From NCBI GenBank assembly GCA_964541025.1, contig CAZIOW010000017.1, positions 1 to 36,898 of the forward strand: DNA of 36,898 nt, given 5' to 3'. The notes under the pieces are model-generated. The model was not told where the DNA came from. It saw only the letters and a list, made by a program, of their open reading frames with translations, and ran no database searches. This document shows, piece by piece, positions 6,004 to 13,147 of this stretch. The stretch comes from JAGDXO01 sp964541025 (GTDB lineage Archaea; Thermoplasmatota; Thermoplasmata; Thermoplasmatales; GCA-001856825). The translations under genes were made by a program, and so were the position numbers. Position 1 is the first letter of the stretch. Each line of letters begins with the position of its first letter.

Positions 6004-6351
6004 ATGACTAAACTATTGATAGCTGGTAATCAGGTCGTGCTATCTCAACCAGTCAGGTGGATGAAAAATCCGCACCTGATTATAAAGAGATACACACCTT
6101 CTGAGACAGTCGCACAGGCGAAGCAGAGACTGAAACTTGCAGAGAACGCACACAGACTGAGGGGACAAGTAAGCGGATTTGTGATGTATAAAGGCAGACC
6201 AATACCCGCAGTTGCAGGAAAGATAGCCCCATCTTTGCAGGGCAATACATCTGGATATGCCACAAGACAGGCATGGTATGAGGCACACAGACCTTCTAAT
6301 GAAGCTGTTGAGGCGTCTATCGCAAGGCTAAGAAGGATAGCTGGGCAGTAA
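6004..6351 (+). CDS. Basic virion-associated protein candidate, 115 aa
   Basis: First gene of a late-type operon. Translation from the ATG at 6004 (a TTG at 5995 is in frame) fits the predicted transcript start, leaving a leader under 10 bases. The product is very basic, with many Arg and Lys in RYTPSETVAQAKQRLKLAEN, YATRQAWYEAHRP and ASIARLRRIAG, and has no membrane segment. A small basic protein heading a virion operon could bind DNA within the particle. The GYATRQAWYEAHR motif is not one I can assign. Confidence 0.6.
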   Translation: MTKLLIAGNQVVLSQPVRWMKNPHLIIKRYTPSETVAQAKQRLKLAENAHRLRGQVSGFVMYKGRPIPAVAGKIAPSLQGNTSGYATRQAWYEAHRPSNEAVEASIARLRRIAGQ

Positions 6352-6362
6352 GGTGAGACCCA

Positions 6363-6827
6363 ATGATACCTGACAAAGTCCAATACGGCTTCATAGCTGG
6401 AACGGCTCTCGGTGTGGTACAGGTAGGTCTCTTAAGGAACTACGACAATACTCTTGCTGAGGCTTTCGCTTCTTCCCTTGCTACCAATGCTTCCACTCCC
6501 GCACCTTTCCTCGCTGGCTCAATGGGTAACTTTGGCTCACCTTCAGTAGTCATTGATTTGGCTACTGGTGCTGTGGCATTGGGCGTAGCCTTCTATGCAA
6601 ATAGAAAGGGGAAGTTCAGTGATTCAGTGAACGGATTCCTCTTTGGCTATGGTACCGCTACATTCGTGGGCGGTATAATGGACGGAATATTCCCCAATGC
6701 ACGCTGGGCTAACATGGTAGCCTATCTGAACGGCTCCTCTTCGCCATCAAGCTTTAGCTCTTTGAGTATTCCGAAGGCTTCTGCTGTACTAATTAAATCA
6801 GGAAGCACCTCTGGCTCTGGAATATAG
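6363..6827 (+). CDS. Multi-span membrane protein, 154 aa
   Basis: Four moderately hydrophobic Gly/Ala-rich stretches (around YGFIAGTALGVVQVGLL, VIDLATGAVALGVAFYA, GFLFGYGTATFVGGIM and the start of the tail) predict a membrane protein, with a Ser-rich end. GGTGAG before the ATG gives a good start. It lies in the late operon and is probably a virion membrane component. The next frame (6840) is in phase after a single TAG stop and 12 bases. Confidence 0.65.
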   Translation: MIPDKVQYGFIAGTALGVVQVGLLRNYDNTLAEAFASSLATNASTPAPFLAGSMGNFGSPSVVIDLATGAVALGVAFYANRKGKFSDSVNGFLFGYGTATFVGGIMDGIFPNARWANMVAYLNGSSSPSSFSSLSIPKASAVLIKSGSTSGSGI

Positions 6828-6839
6828 AGGGGGATTAAC

Positions 6840-7169
6840 TTGGTAACGGTTAATCCTCCCGTAATAACCGTAGTCGAGGCTGGGGCTACGGTTACATCTA
6901 CGCAACAGGTACTCACAACTATAAACTGGAGTGTCAGTCAGACCTCTCTACCATCAACTGGCGGAACAGTAACCTTTACCATAACGGCACTGGACCAGTC
7001 CAATAACCCAATAGCAGGAGTAACAGGGATTACCCTGAACGAAGGGAATATAGCGGTAGGTACATTCCCCGCAACAAATGCTCAGGGGCAATCACAACTC
7101 GGATTGGGAATACCCGCAAATACCAGTACATCCCAGATTACCTACGTATTCACCCTAACTGGATATTAG
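6840..7169 (+). CDS. Ig-like domain virion protein, 109 aa
   Basis: Starts at a TTG with GAGGGGG upstream. VTVNPPVITVVEAGA leads into a bacterial Ig-like fold (VLTTINWSVSQTSLP, GGTVTFTITALDQSNNPIAG, ending with ITYVFTLTGY). The Ig-like part is clearly homologous to the next protein (7180), and the first 15 residues match the start of 7612, so this is part of a shuffled repeat family. Ig-like modules in virion proteins usually serve surface attachment or decoration. No membrane anchor of its own. Confidence 0.7.
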   Translation: MVTVNPPVITVVEAGATVTSTQQVLTTINWSVSQTSLPSTGGTVTFTITALDQSNNPIAGVTGITLNEGNIAVGTFPATNAQGQSQLGLGIPANTSTSQITYVFTLTGY

Positions 7170-7179
7170 GGGGGATAGC

Positions 7180-7611
7180 ATGGCAAACAATAACGGAAAC
7201 AATGGATTGTTGGTAGGCTTAACTTTGCTTGGGGCAGGAATAGTCGGGGGAATAGTGGTAGATAAATTCGTATTGCAGAAATCAATGTCCTCCTCTACCA
7301 CTCAAGTTCCCCCGCCTTATTCATCAGTCCCGACATCCACATCTCAGGTACTGACAACTATAAACTGGTCCGTAAGTCCTACCACTTTGCCAGCAAGCGG
7401 TGGAGTTCTTGATTTTACCTTGACAGCATTAGACCAGTCCAATAACCCGATAGCTAACTACATGGGCATTACACTCATAGAATCTTCAGTGGGTACAGTG
7501 GGAACTTTCCCAGCAACCAATTCTTTAGGGCAGGCAGGTTTGCAGGTTACAATTCCACCAAACAATTCTTCTACACCAGAAGCATTAGTGTTTACACTGG
7601 GAGGTGTATAA
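7180..7611 (+). CDS. Membrane-anchored Ig-like domain protein, 143 aa
   Basis: An N-terminal membrane helix (LLVGLTLLGAGIVGGIVVD, residues about 10-28) acts as a signal anchor. A Ser/Thr/Pro-rich linker then leads to an Ig-like domain homologous to the 6840 protein (VLTTINWSVSPTTLPASGG, LTALDQSNNPIAN, FPATNSLGQAGL). GGGGGATAGC provides a ribosome binding site. The TAA stop (7609-7611) is followed at once by the ATG of the next gene in the same frame, so readthrough would fuse the two. Confidence 0.7.
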   Translation: MANNNGNNGLLVGLTLLGAGIVGGIVVDKFVLQKSMSSSTTQVPPPYSSVPTSTSQVLTTINWSVSPTTLPASGGVLDFTLTALDQSNNPIANYMGITLIESSVGTVGTFPATNSLGQAGLQVTIPPNNSSTPEALVFTLGGV

Positions 7612-7971
7612 ATGGTAACAGTGAATCCACCATCAATAACTATAACGCAAGCAGGTGCTTCATCAGGCGGAAATTCAGCATGTCCAGTACAGGGAATGTA
7701 CGTATGGATGAACGGGAAGCAGTACCCATATCAGTACAAAGTAGGAGTCCCATACTCAACTATATTGCCATTCCCATCTGACTTTGCAGTCTATTATGAA
7801 GGCGGGGATATTACCACAGGGTGTTATACCATTGGGGGAAATCCGCTTAACATAATCACAGCTTCAGGTCAAAGTATTCTTTCTACTGATAACAACGGCA
7901 ATTATTGGGCATTGCTAACTCTGGAGGATAAATCAACAGGGAAGACATACCAGTTCTCAATAATATTCTGA
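7612..7971 (+). CDS. Virion surface protein candidate, 119 aa
   Basis: Begins MVTVNPPSITITQAGAS, a copy of the leader of the 6840 protein, then continues with an unrelated beta-rich domain with two cysteines (ACPVQGMYVWMNGKQYPYQY, DITTGCYTIGG) and a final strand KTYQFSIIF. It has no separate ribosome binding site: the ATG directly abuts the previous stop in the same frame, implying reinitiation or readthrough. Likely exposed on the particle together with the Ig-like proteins. Confidence 0.6.
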   Translation: MVTVNPPSITITQAGASSGGNSACPVQGMYVWMNGKQYPYQYKVGVPYSTILPFPSDFAVYYEGGDITTGCYTIGGNPLNIITASGQSILSTDNNGNYWALLTLEDKSTGKTYQFSIIF

Positions 7972-7990
7972 TTTCAGGAGGTAATGCAGG

Positions 7991-8221
7991 ATGTCAGATA
8001 GAATCGATGATGTGATTAGCAGAATTGATAGGCTTGAAAGCAAACTCGATATGGTAATTCGAGACCATGAGAACAGAATATCAAAGATAGAAGCAGTGCT
8101 ACAAGGCGAACAGAGGCAAAAGGGGTATTCATTGAGAATTATGGCAATTGTTGCAACGCTTGGTTCTTCTGGAATATCCTCTTTGCTGACCTTTATACTT
8201 CTCCATATCATCGGGAAGTGA
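7991..8221 (+). CDS. Coiled-coil protein with C-terminal membrane helix, 76 aa
   Basis: Residues 1-45 form a heptad-like coil (DDVISRIDRLESKLDMV, ENRISKIEAVLQGEQ) and residues about 50-74 form a membrane helix (MAIVATLGSSGISSLLTFILL). GGAGGTAATGCAGG precedes the ATG. Tail-anchored small coiled coils are common in phage and archaeal virus genomes (compare haemolysin XhlA-type and spike-stalk proteins). Here it sits among virion surface genes. Confidence 0.65.
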   Translation: MSDRIDDVISRIDRLESKLDMVIRDHENRISKIEAVLQGEQRQKGYSLRIMAIVATLGSSGISSLLTFILLHIIGK

Positions 8222-8244
8222 TGTGAACGGCAGAATCCAAGACC

Positions 8245-9267
8245 GTGTACTTCTTCGGTACGCAGGACGGTGCAGAGTGGTCTGGCAAGAATTACTGGGG
8301 AGTTACTGAAATATCTGGGACGGCTCAGCTACTGGCAGGAGCCGTTTCGGCTTCTTTATTTTTTGATGTGAATTTAACTCTCTACAATTATATGTGGGGA
8401 GATATTCAGAATGTTTATGTTACTGTGGGGTCAAATACATACAGGCTCTACACAGATGGCGGGAACTGCCTTTTAGGTGCAGGTCATGTATCTCAGATAT
8501 GGGATATACCATCAACTATTTTGCAGGAAATAATGAATAACGGGGGTCAGGTAGTCTTAACCATAGATATATGTCTTGGGGGATATATCCTTCCTCCAAA
8601 TGATGAAGTAACCATTACAGCTTACGTTCAAGAATCATTCACATCCATATCCCAGACGGCAAATTTAACTGTCGGGGTAAGTGCAGGGGGCAAAGTCCTT
8701 GCAGGTGTGCCAATAACGGTAGATGATACCAATACAGGAGAATCATATCAGCTGGATTCAGACCAGAACGGAATAGCGGTATTTACAAATCTACCAGCTT
8801 ATGATTCTGTGACCGTAACGGTATCATACCAGACTTTCCAGACGCTTACTAAGGGGCTTACCCTTCAGGCAGGGGATAACTCAATATCATTGCAGTTGCA
8901 ATGTGCCGATGGCTATACATTCTGTGGTGGTGGATGTGTACAGGCATGTCCATACGGAACCATACTGAACCCACAGACCTGTCAGTGCGTGGTACCACTG
9001 GTGAATTCCATAGACCAGTTGTTGATTTCAGCAGGTGTTGCAGGTGCAATATTACTGGGCGGATATGCAGTCACGAAGATAATACCTTCAAGAAAGATAG
9101 AGGAAAAGGAGAATGTGAACAAGAACTGGCAGAATCCAGAACTACCACAACCACAGCAGTCTTCGCAAAAGGGAGTGCTTTCAAAAGGATGGGAAAGCGT
9201 AAAGAGTTATGCAAGTTCGGCATATAATAGAATAAGAGGAAAAACTAACGAAGGTGGGAATCAATGA
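8245..9267 (+). CDS. Type I membrane spike-like protein with CnaB-like and Cys-rich domains, about 340 aa
   Basis: The N-terminal part (to about 140) is beta-rich. Residues about 145-218 fit a carboxypeptidase-regulatory/CnaB-like beta sandwich (VSAGGKVLAGVPITVDD, GIAVFTNLPAYDSVTVTV). A knot-like segment with seven cysteines follows (CADGYTFCGGGCVQACPYG and TCQC). A membrane helix (about 258-280) and a long charged tail with Gln/Pro end it. This order suits a virion or host-attachment spike. The start is uncertain: GTG at 8245 is used, but the frame stays open to 8227 without an ATG. It overlaps the next gene by 4 bases. Confidence 0.7.
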   Translation: MYFFGTQDGAEWSGKNYWGVTEISGTAQLLAGAVSASLFFDVNLTLYNYMWGDIQNVYVTVGSNTYRLYTDGGNCLLGAGHVSQIWDIPSTILQEIMNNGGQVVLTIDICLGGYILPPNDEVTITAYVQESFTSISQTANLTVGVSAGGKVLAGVPITVDDTNTGESYQLDSDQNGIAVFTNLPAYDSVTVTVSYQTFQTLTKGLTLQAGDNSISLQLQCADGYTFCGGGCVQACPYGTILNPQTCQCVVPLVNSIDQLLISAGVAGAILLGGYAVTKIIPSRKIEEKENVNKNWQNPELPQPQQSSQKGVLSKGWESVKSYASSAYNRIRGKTNEGGNQ

Positions 9268-9824
9268 GTATAGGTGGAGGAAGTTGTTCAAGCAATAGTC
9301 AATGCGGACCCTGCTCAATATGCCAAAATGGTACGTGTACCTATACCTGTAATCCTTCAACTGAAATATGCCTGAATGGAACATGTGTACCTATGAGTTC
9401 AAACACATCAACTTATCTGTCAATTTCAGGACCTTCAACTGTATGCATATCCACAGAGGCTACATATACCATAAATGCAGTAATGTCCTCGCTTCCTTAC
9501 AATGGGAATATACTGATAAACATAGTTGATACAACTCTTAATCAGTACGTATTATCTACACTTGAGCCAATCCAGAATGGTACTGGAGACTTTACATTTA
9601 TGTTCAACCAGAACGGCAACTATGCAATACTGGCAAATTTCGAGAATTCCAATGTAGGAAATGGCTTTGGACCTATAACAGTTGGATGTTGTGGTAATTG
9701 CGGGGGTTTTTCAGCCCCTACAACAACAGCCCCACAACAGAACCCATATCTTATACCAGTGTTAGTAGGTCTCGGAATAGGTAGCGGTGGATTGCTTCTG
9801 TATTATTTTGCGAAGGGAAAGTAA
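9264..9824 (+). CDS. Cys-rich, tail-anchored surface protein, 186 aa
   Basis: An N-terminal cysteine cluster of about nine residues (CSSNSQCGPCSICQNGTC, CNPSTEICLNGTC) resembles EGF/knottin-type disulfide modules. It is followed by a beta-sandwich segment (about 55-135), a CCGNCGG motif, a Pro/Thr linker and a C-terminal membrane helix (YLIPVLVGLGIGSGGLLLYYF). It shares architecture with the preceding protein, so the pair probably forms a surface spike. Several N-x-S/T sites fit glycosylation by the glycosyltransferases encoded at 13.7-15.5 kb; that link is inferred. Confidence 0.65.
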   Translation: MSIGGGSCSSNSQCGPCSICQNGTCTYTCNPSTEICLNGTCVPMSSNTSTYLSISGPSTVCISTEATYTINAVMSSLPYNGNILINIVDTTLNQYVLSTLEPIQNGTGDFTFMFNQNGNYAILANFENSNVGNGFGPITVGCCGNCGGFSAPTTTAPQQNPYLIPVLVGLGIGSGGLLLYYFAKGK

Positions 9825-9941
9825 ATGACCGATACAGGCGGAGTTAAGGCAGGTCTCGTGATAGTGGGGGCAATCGTCACCATATTATCCGCTACCATAA
9901 CCATATATGAAGCAGTGCAGTATTTCAAGCAGAATCCCTGA
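9825..9941 (+). CDS. Small membrane protein, 38 aa
   Basis: The ATG directly follows the stop of the previous gene (TAAATG). The product is a short N-terminus and one membrane helix (AGLVIVGAIVTILSATITIY) with a charged tail. It closes the late operon. Similar single-span peptides are common virion membrane components, but the function is unknown. Confidence 0.6.
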   Translation: MTDTGGVKAGLVIVGAIVTILSATITIYEAVQYFKQNP

Positions 9942-9977
9942 ACTGAAAATATAAATATTGGCAATTAATTTTACTTT

Positions 9978-10039
9978 GTACCCCGTGCCGTACCATTATT
10001 TTGAGATTGAAATGCATGGTATCACCCGACACGGGGTAC
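9978..10039. repeat. Inverted repeat GTACCCCGTG...CACGGGGTAC between two late operons
   Basis: Perfect 10-bp arms (9978-9987 and 10030-10039), extended by an inner TACCA/TGGTA pair (9991-9995 and 10017-10021) around a 21-base AT-rich loop. It lies just ahead of the promoter at 10059. It could be an operator, a cruciform or an RNA hairpin ending the upstream transcript; no U-run follows, so a classical terminator is less likely. Confidence 0.65.
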
Positions 10040-10058
10040 CCCTCTTGTTCTACTGAAA

Positions 10059-10073
10059 GCGTTAATATATATT
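10059..10073 (+). promoter_or_regulatory. Late-type promoter GCGTTAATATATATT, copy 2
   Basis: Exact copy of 5961-5975. Centred about 37 bases before the ATG at 10104, giving a predicted leader of about 10 bases. Drives the operon from 10104 to about 12534. Confidence 0.75.
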
Positions 10074-10103
10074 GATTAACGACATAATATTCCTGAGATA
10101 TAT

Positions 10104-10655
10104 ATGGCAATCTATAAACAGGAATTTGAACCTTTTGCAGATATAGGCTTTGACCTTCTATTCACCAACAATACATTGAACACACAGAACGGCAAGCAAA
10201 TCTACTATGAGGTAACCGACATAGCGACCATCCCAGAGTATTACCTCCAGTTCATACAGAACAGCAATACCACGCCAGTTATATCAAGCATACCCGCAGG
10301 CGGTACCGCAGTCTATTTCGGCAATGACCTTGAGCTTGAAGCCAACCAGTTAGGGCAGTGGAGATTTACTGTTAATACATCTGGCATAACCATTTCATTA
10401 CAACAGGGAAGAGGTGGACAGAGCTTATATAAGACCAAAGGACAGACAGGCTTAGTGGACGCAAACCTTGCTTCATCACTCTACCAGTTCACCGAGTTCT
10501 ACACCTTTGCAAACCGTTATCCAGCTTTCCAGATACAGAACAACACTGGTGCCGTACTGACTTCAGCCTATATCACCATAACAGGATATATCTTCACACT
10601 GGATATTAAGGCAGGAGTTCCTTCAGTTAAGAGGTACGTACCGCTTCACGTGTAA
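10104..10655 (+). CDS. Beta-rich virion protein candidate, 183 aa
   Basis: First gene after the second late promoter, so probably abundant. The product alternates short beta strands and Asn/Thr/Gly loops (YYEVTDIATIPEYYLQFI, IPAGGTAVYFGNDLEL, WRFTVNTSGITISL) and ends in strands (AYITITGYIFTLDI). It has no cysteine cluster, signal or membrane segment. Asp/Glu-poor, Asn/Thr-rich content and size suit a capsid or jelly-roll surface protein. No family can be named. Confidence 0.6.
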   Translation: MAIYKQEFEPFADIGFDLLFTNNTLNTQNGKQIYYEVTDIATIPEYYLQFIQNSNTTPVISSIPAGGTAVYFGNDLELEANQLGQWRFTVNTSGITISLQQGRGGQSLYKTKGQTGLVDANLASSLYQFTEFYTFANRYPAFQIQNNTGAVLTSAYITITGYIFTLDIKAGVPSVKRYVPLHV

Positions 10656-10666
10656 GGTGTAGCTCA

Positions 10667-11272
10667 ATGGTGCAGGTAAGCAGGAACATATTCCAGCAGT
10701 TCTTCGAGTTCTTCGACCCAAATACCCCGTACCAGATACAGGAGCTTTCAGTACTGGTAGCAATGTACCAGCAACTGGCAAGCCTGAATTCTCTCTTTGG
10801 AAATCAATCAGGAGGTCTCACAATCTCCACCATATCTGTTTCTACATCTATAACAGTGAACATAAATTCATCCACAGTAGTCCACATACAGTATCCATCT
10901 TACCTTGCACCTACCAAGAACTCTACGAACCTGTATGAAAGGAGTGCAGAAAACGTTCAAGGGGTCATATCAGGGGTAGTAACATCCACCTTAGTCACGC
11001 AAATATCAGTACCAAGCGGATATGTGGGCTTCATAAAACTTATGGCAACTGACGACAACGTATCTTCTTTCCACCAGTTCATAATTGATGGACAGCCTGA
11101 TACTCAGTATTCAGGCACAGCTTCCCCGCAGGCAAATGCTCCTTTCCTTGAGCTTCCCCTACCAATAAGGTTCAATAAGAGTTTCCAGTACTGGGCAACT
11201 AATTACAATGCCAGCGTTCTAACCTATCAGGGAATATTTGTAGGATGGTTTACGCCAGCAAACGAGGTGTAA
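10667..11272 (+). CDS. Beta-rich virion protein candidate, 201 aa
   Basis: A helical start (NIFQQFFEFFDPNTPYQIQE, LVAMYQQLASLNSLFG) leads to strands rich in Ser, Thr and Val, then a C-terminal beta domain (VTQISVPSGYVGFIKLMATD, FHQFIIDGQP, FQYWATNYNASVLTYQGIF) that reads like a jelly-roll receptor or decoration domain. GGTGTAGCTC before the ATG gives a modest ribosome binding site. Next gene begins 3 bases after its stop. Confidence 0.6.
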   Translation: MVQVSRNIFQQFFEFFDPNTPYQIQELSVLVAMYQQLASLNSLFGNQSGGLTISTISVSTSITVNINSSTVVHIQYPSYLAPTKNSTNLYERSAENVQGVISGVVTSTLVTQISVPSGYVGFIKLMATDDNVSSFHQFIIDGQPDTQYSGTASPQANAPFLELPLPIRFNKSFQYWATNYNASVLTYQGIFVGWFTPANEV

Positions 11273-11275
11273 GCT

Positions 11276-11959
11276 ATGGTGAACTTTGGAACGCCCATAG
11301 TTTCCATCGTTGATTACAACTTCGATGTCAGGCAGGAAAATCCAGCATTGCTCAACACAAACGTATTTGTGCAGAGCAGTACTTCCACACCAATATATAC
11401 AGAAGTCATAAATCTGGGGAGCCTTCAGACCATACAGAATATTGGATATATCTCCTATTTGCCAGTAATAACAGTGGGTCAGGTACAGGGCGGAGTTATA
11501 GCAGTGGGCGGAGGTTATATTTCCAACATATCCAATCTTCCGCCATTGGCAGTGACAGCCATATCTTCAGTAGTGCAGGTCCTGAATGTAGGATTGGTTT
11601 CAACAGTACCAAGTGCATTTTATGATTCTACCATAATAGCGGGAAGAACACTCAGTGGTACAGGCTCAACTTCGCCTATATTCATAGGCGGGGCTAAACA
11701 GCTCGATATTGCAGTAGTGACATCAACAGCACCTACCTTCGTGTCCACAGCTTCATTGGCGTTCAGTGTCATAGCAGTGGAAAGCTATACGGGGATACCC
11801 ATAACCACTTACAACTTCTCATCACAGCTCACTTCAAGCGGAGCCATATTCCTGACTTTGCCAGCAGGAACATTCTTGGGGGATATGGTGTTCTTGGGAT
11901 ATACGGCTAACCTGTCATCTGTGTGGCTAAATGTGTATGCGAGGGTAGTGGCTAAATGA
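11276..11959 (+). CDS. Beta-rich virion protein candidate, 227 aa
   Basis: Almost entirely Val/Ile/Ser/Thr-rich strands with repeated ISNISNLPPLAVTAISSVV and ASLAFSVIAVESYTG-like patterns, no Cys and almost no charged residues. This is typical of fibre or capsid-surface proteins of archaeal viruses from hot acid water, but no named family is recognised. It overlaps the next start by 4 bases (ATGA), indicating coupled translation. Confidence 0.6.
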   Translation: MVNFGTPIVSIVDYNFDVRQENPALLNTNVFVQSSTSTPIYTEVINLGSLQTIQNIGYISYLPVITVGQVQGGVIAVGGGYISNISNLPPLAVTAISSVVQVLNVGLVSTVPSAFYDSTIIAGRTLSGTGSTSPIFIGGAKQLDIAVVTSTAPTFVSTASLAFSVIAVESYTGIPITTYNFSSQLTSSGAIFLTLPAGTFLGDMVFLGYTANLSSVWLNVYARVVAK

Positions 11960-12354
11960 CAAAGGCAGGTTTTGCCAATAAGATAAGTTTCCGTTCTGGG
12001 TACGGTCTCAACTCAAAGGGGATTGTAAACGCTTCGATACCTCCTCCACCACCGCCTCCACTCTACATCTGGACTGAAGGTATGGGCATGTACATGATTC
12101 CATATACGACTTTAGGTACAATAGTTGGAGAGCAGAAGGTTTTACCAAAGGCGGAATACATGGATATGTACATGATTTCCTTTACAACACTTCAGACCAT
12201 ATTTACAGATAAAATGCAGTACCCTGTGTTCAATCAGACATACGCTACTTATTCAGAATCTGTGAACCTTTCATTCATACCCTATGGTACAGCGAGTGCC
12301 TCAGTGTTTGACAGTACTACTCTCGTAACGGAGACCGTTACTTTGACTTCATGA
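11956..12354 (+). CDS. Proline-patch virion protein candidate, 132 aa
   Basis: A short basic start, then IPPPPPPPLYIW (a proline run of seven), then two similar units: MGMYMIPYTTLGTIVGEQ and MDMYMISFTTLQTIFTDK, about 35 residues apart. A third related unit, VNLSFIPYGTASASVFDSTT, follows. An internal beta repeat after a proline hinge suggests a fibre or adaptor. The next small protein (12367) carries comparable YYSTMSLFYME segments. Confidence 0.6.
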   Translation: MTKAGFANKISFRSGYGLNSKGIVNASIPPPPPPPLYIWTEGMGMYMIPYTTLGTIVGEQKVLPKAEYMDMYMISFTTLQTIFTDKMQYPVFNQTYATYSESVNLSFIPYGTASASVFDSTTLVTETVTLTS

Positions 12355-12366
12355 AGGTGATAAAAT

Positions 12367-12534
12367 ATGGCAGGTTCAACAGTTGTAAACACTTCCTTCT
12401 TCACTACCATGAGCATGGTAAAGTCTGTATCAGATTCATTGCAGGGGCTTCAAGTGGTTTACTACTCTACCATGAGCCTATTCTATATGGAAACGCCTAT
12501 TATTTCTAAGGAGGTATTGAATGTATCAACATGA
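12367..12534 (+). CDS. Small repeat-related protein, 55 aa
   Basis: Starts after AAGGTGATAAAAT, a strong ribosome binding site spaced for the ATG at 12367. The product has two related segments, TSFFTTMSMVKSVSDS and VVYYSTMSLFYMETP, which resemble the repeat units of the preceding protein (MYMISFTTLQTIF). It is likely a diverged extra unit of the same structural family. Last gene of this late operon. Confidence 0.6.
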   Translation: MAGSTVVNTSFFTTMSMVKSVSDSLQGLQVVYYSTMSLFYMETPIISKEVLNVST

Positions 12535-12536
12535 CG

Positions 12537-12550
12537 GCGTAAATATAAAT
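12537..12550 (+). promoter_or_regulatory. Variant late-type promoter GCGTAAATATAAAT
   Basis: Resembles the 15-bp late promoter and lies about 30 bases before the ATG at 12576. GGTGATA at 12565-12571 is the ribosome binding site. Confidence 0.5.
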
Positions 12551-12575
12551 TTAATAAAGGATTGGTGATATTAAT

Positions 12576-13142
12576 ATGAAGTTCAAGCCGAGAAAAGTTG
12601 ATAATACTGTTATTGAAATGGAAGGATGGGTGGATATAGAAACTCCATACCAGAAACAGAGGGCAAAGAATACAATACTGTTGCAGGGGCTGGCACAGTA
12701 TTGGTGGGTAACAGCAGTGACAGGTGGGTCAGCAGGGTCTTTTGTTACTGGTTCTTATTATGTAACATTAGGCACAGACCTCAGTACACCTACCACAATC
12801 TCAACAACGGGTCTTGCAAGTCCTCTAACAGTCTCAACTATTCCTTTAATAAATGGCTCTAATTTGGTATTTTCATTAGTAACAGACAGCACAACTTATT
12901 GGGGTCTTTTAATAAGTACGCAGTACCCAGCGAGTAGTTTTACAACAACTTTAACCATTGGTGAACTCGGTTTTTATTCTAAGGTTAATAGTACAGCGAC
13001 AACAAATATACAGTCATCATATCCAGTAAATGGGATATTTTCACGCCTTGCGGTAGCGGATGGAACAATGAGTTCAATAACTGTGAATGGGAGTACTTAT
13101 TTAAACATACAGTGGACTATTCAGATGAAATTTGGAGGATGA
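12576..13142 (+). CDS. Tail-fibre-like / surface beta protein, 188 aa
   Basis: The layout recalls short phage fibre and tail-tip proteins: an N-terminal strand pair (VIEMEGWVDIET), ATP-like STPTTISTTGLASPLT, TTLTIGELGFYSKV, and a C-terminal FSRLAVADGTMSSITVNG then LNIQWTIQMKF. The following protein shares TIGEL, SRASVADG and VWQLVF in the same order, so they are diverged paralogues. These motifs (GEL, R-A-x-x-DG, W-x-I/L) are known from Caudoviricetes fibre proteins, yet no tail genes are present. A host-binding role is inferred. Confidence 0.65.
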   Translation: MKFKPRKVDNTVIEMEGWVDIETPYQKQRAKNTILLQGLAQYWWVTAVTGGSAGSFVTGSYYVTLGTDLSTPTTISTTGLASPLTVSTIPLINGSNLVFSLVTDSTTYWGLLISTQYPASSFTTTLTIGELGFYSKVNSTATTNIQSSYPVNGIFSRLAVADGTMSSITVNGSTYLNIQWTIQMKFGG

Positions 13143-13147
13143 GAAAA

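Noticed and set aside
9925..10017. Minus-strand 30-aa frame starting at 10017 with GGGTGATACC leader
   Set aside because: It runs through the inverted repeat and into the well-supported small membrane gene 9825-9941. The product (MHFNLKIMVRHG...) has no clear fold. The leader match comes from the TGGTATCACC arm of the hairpin.
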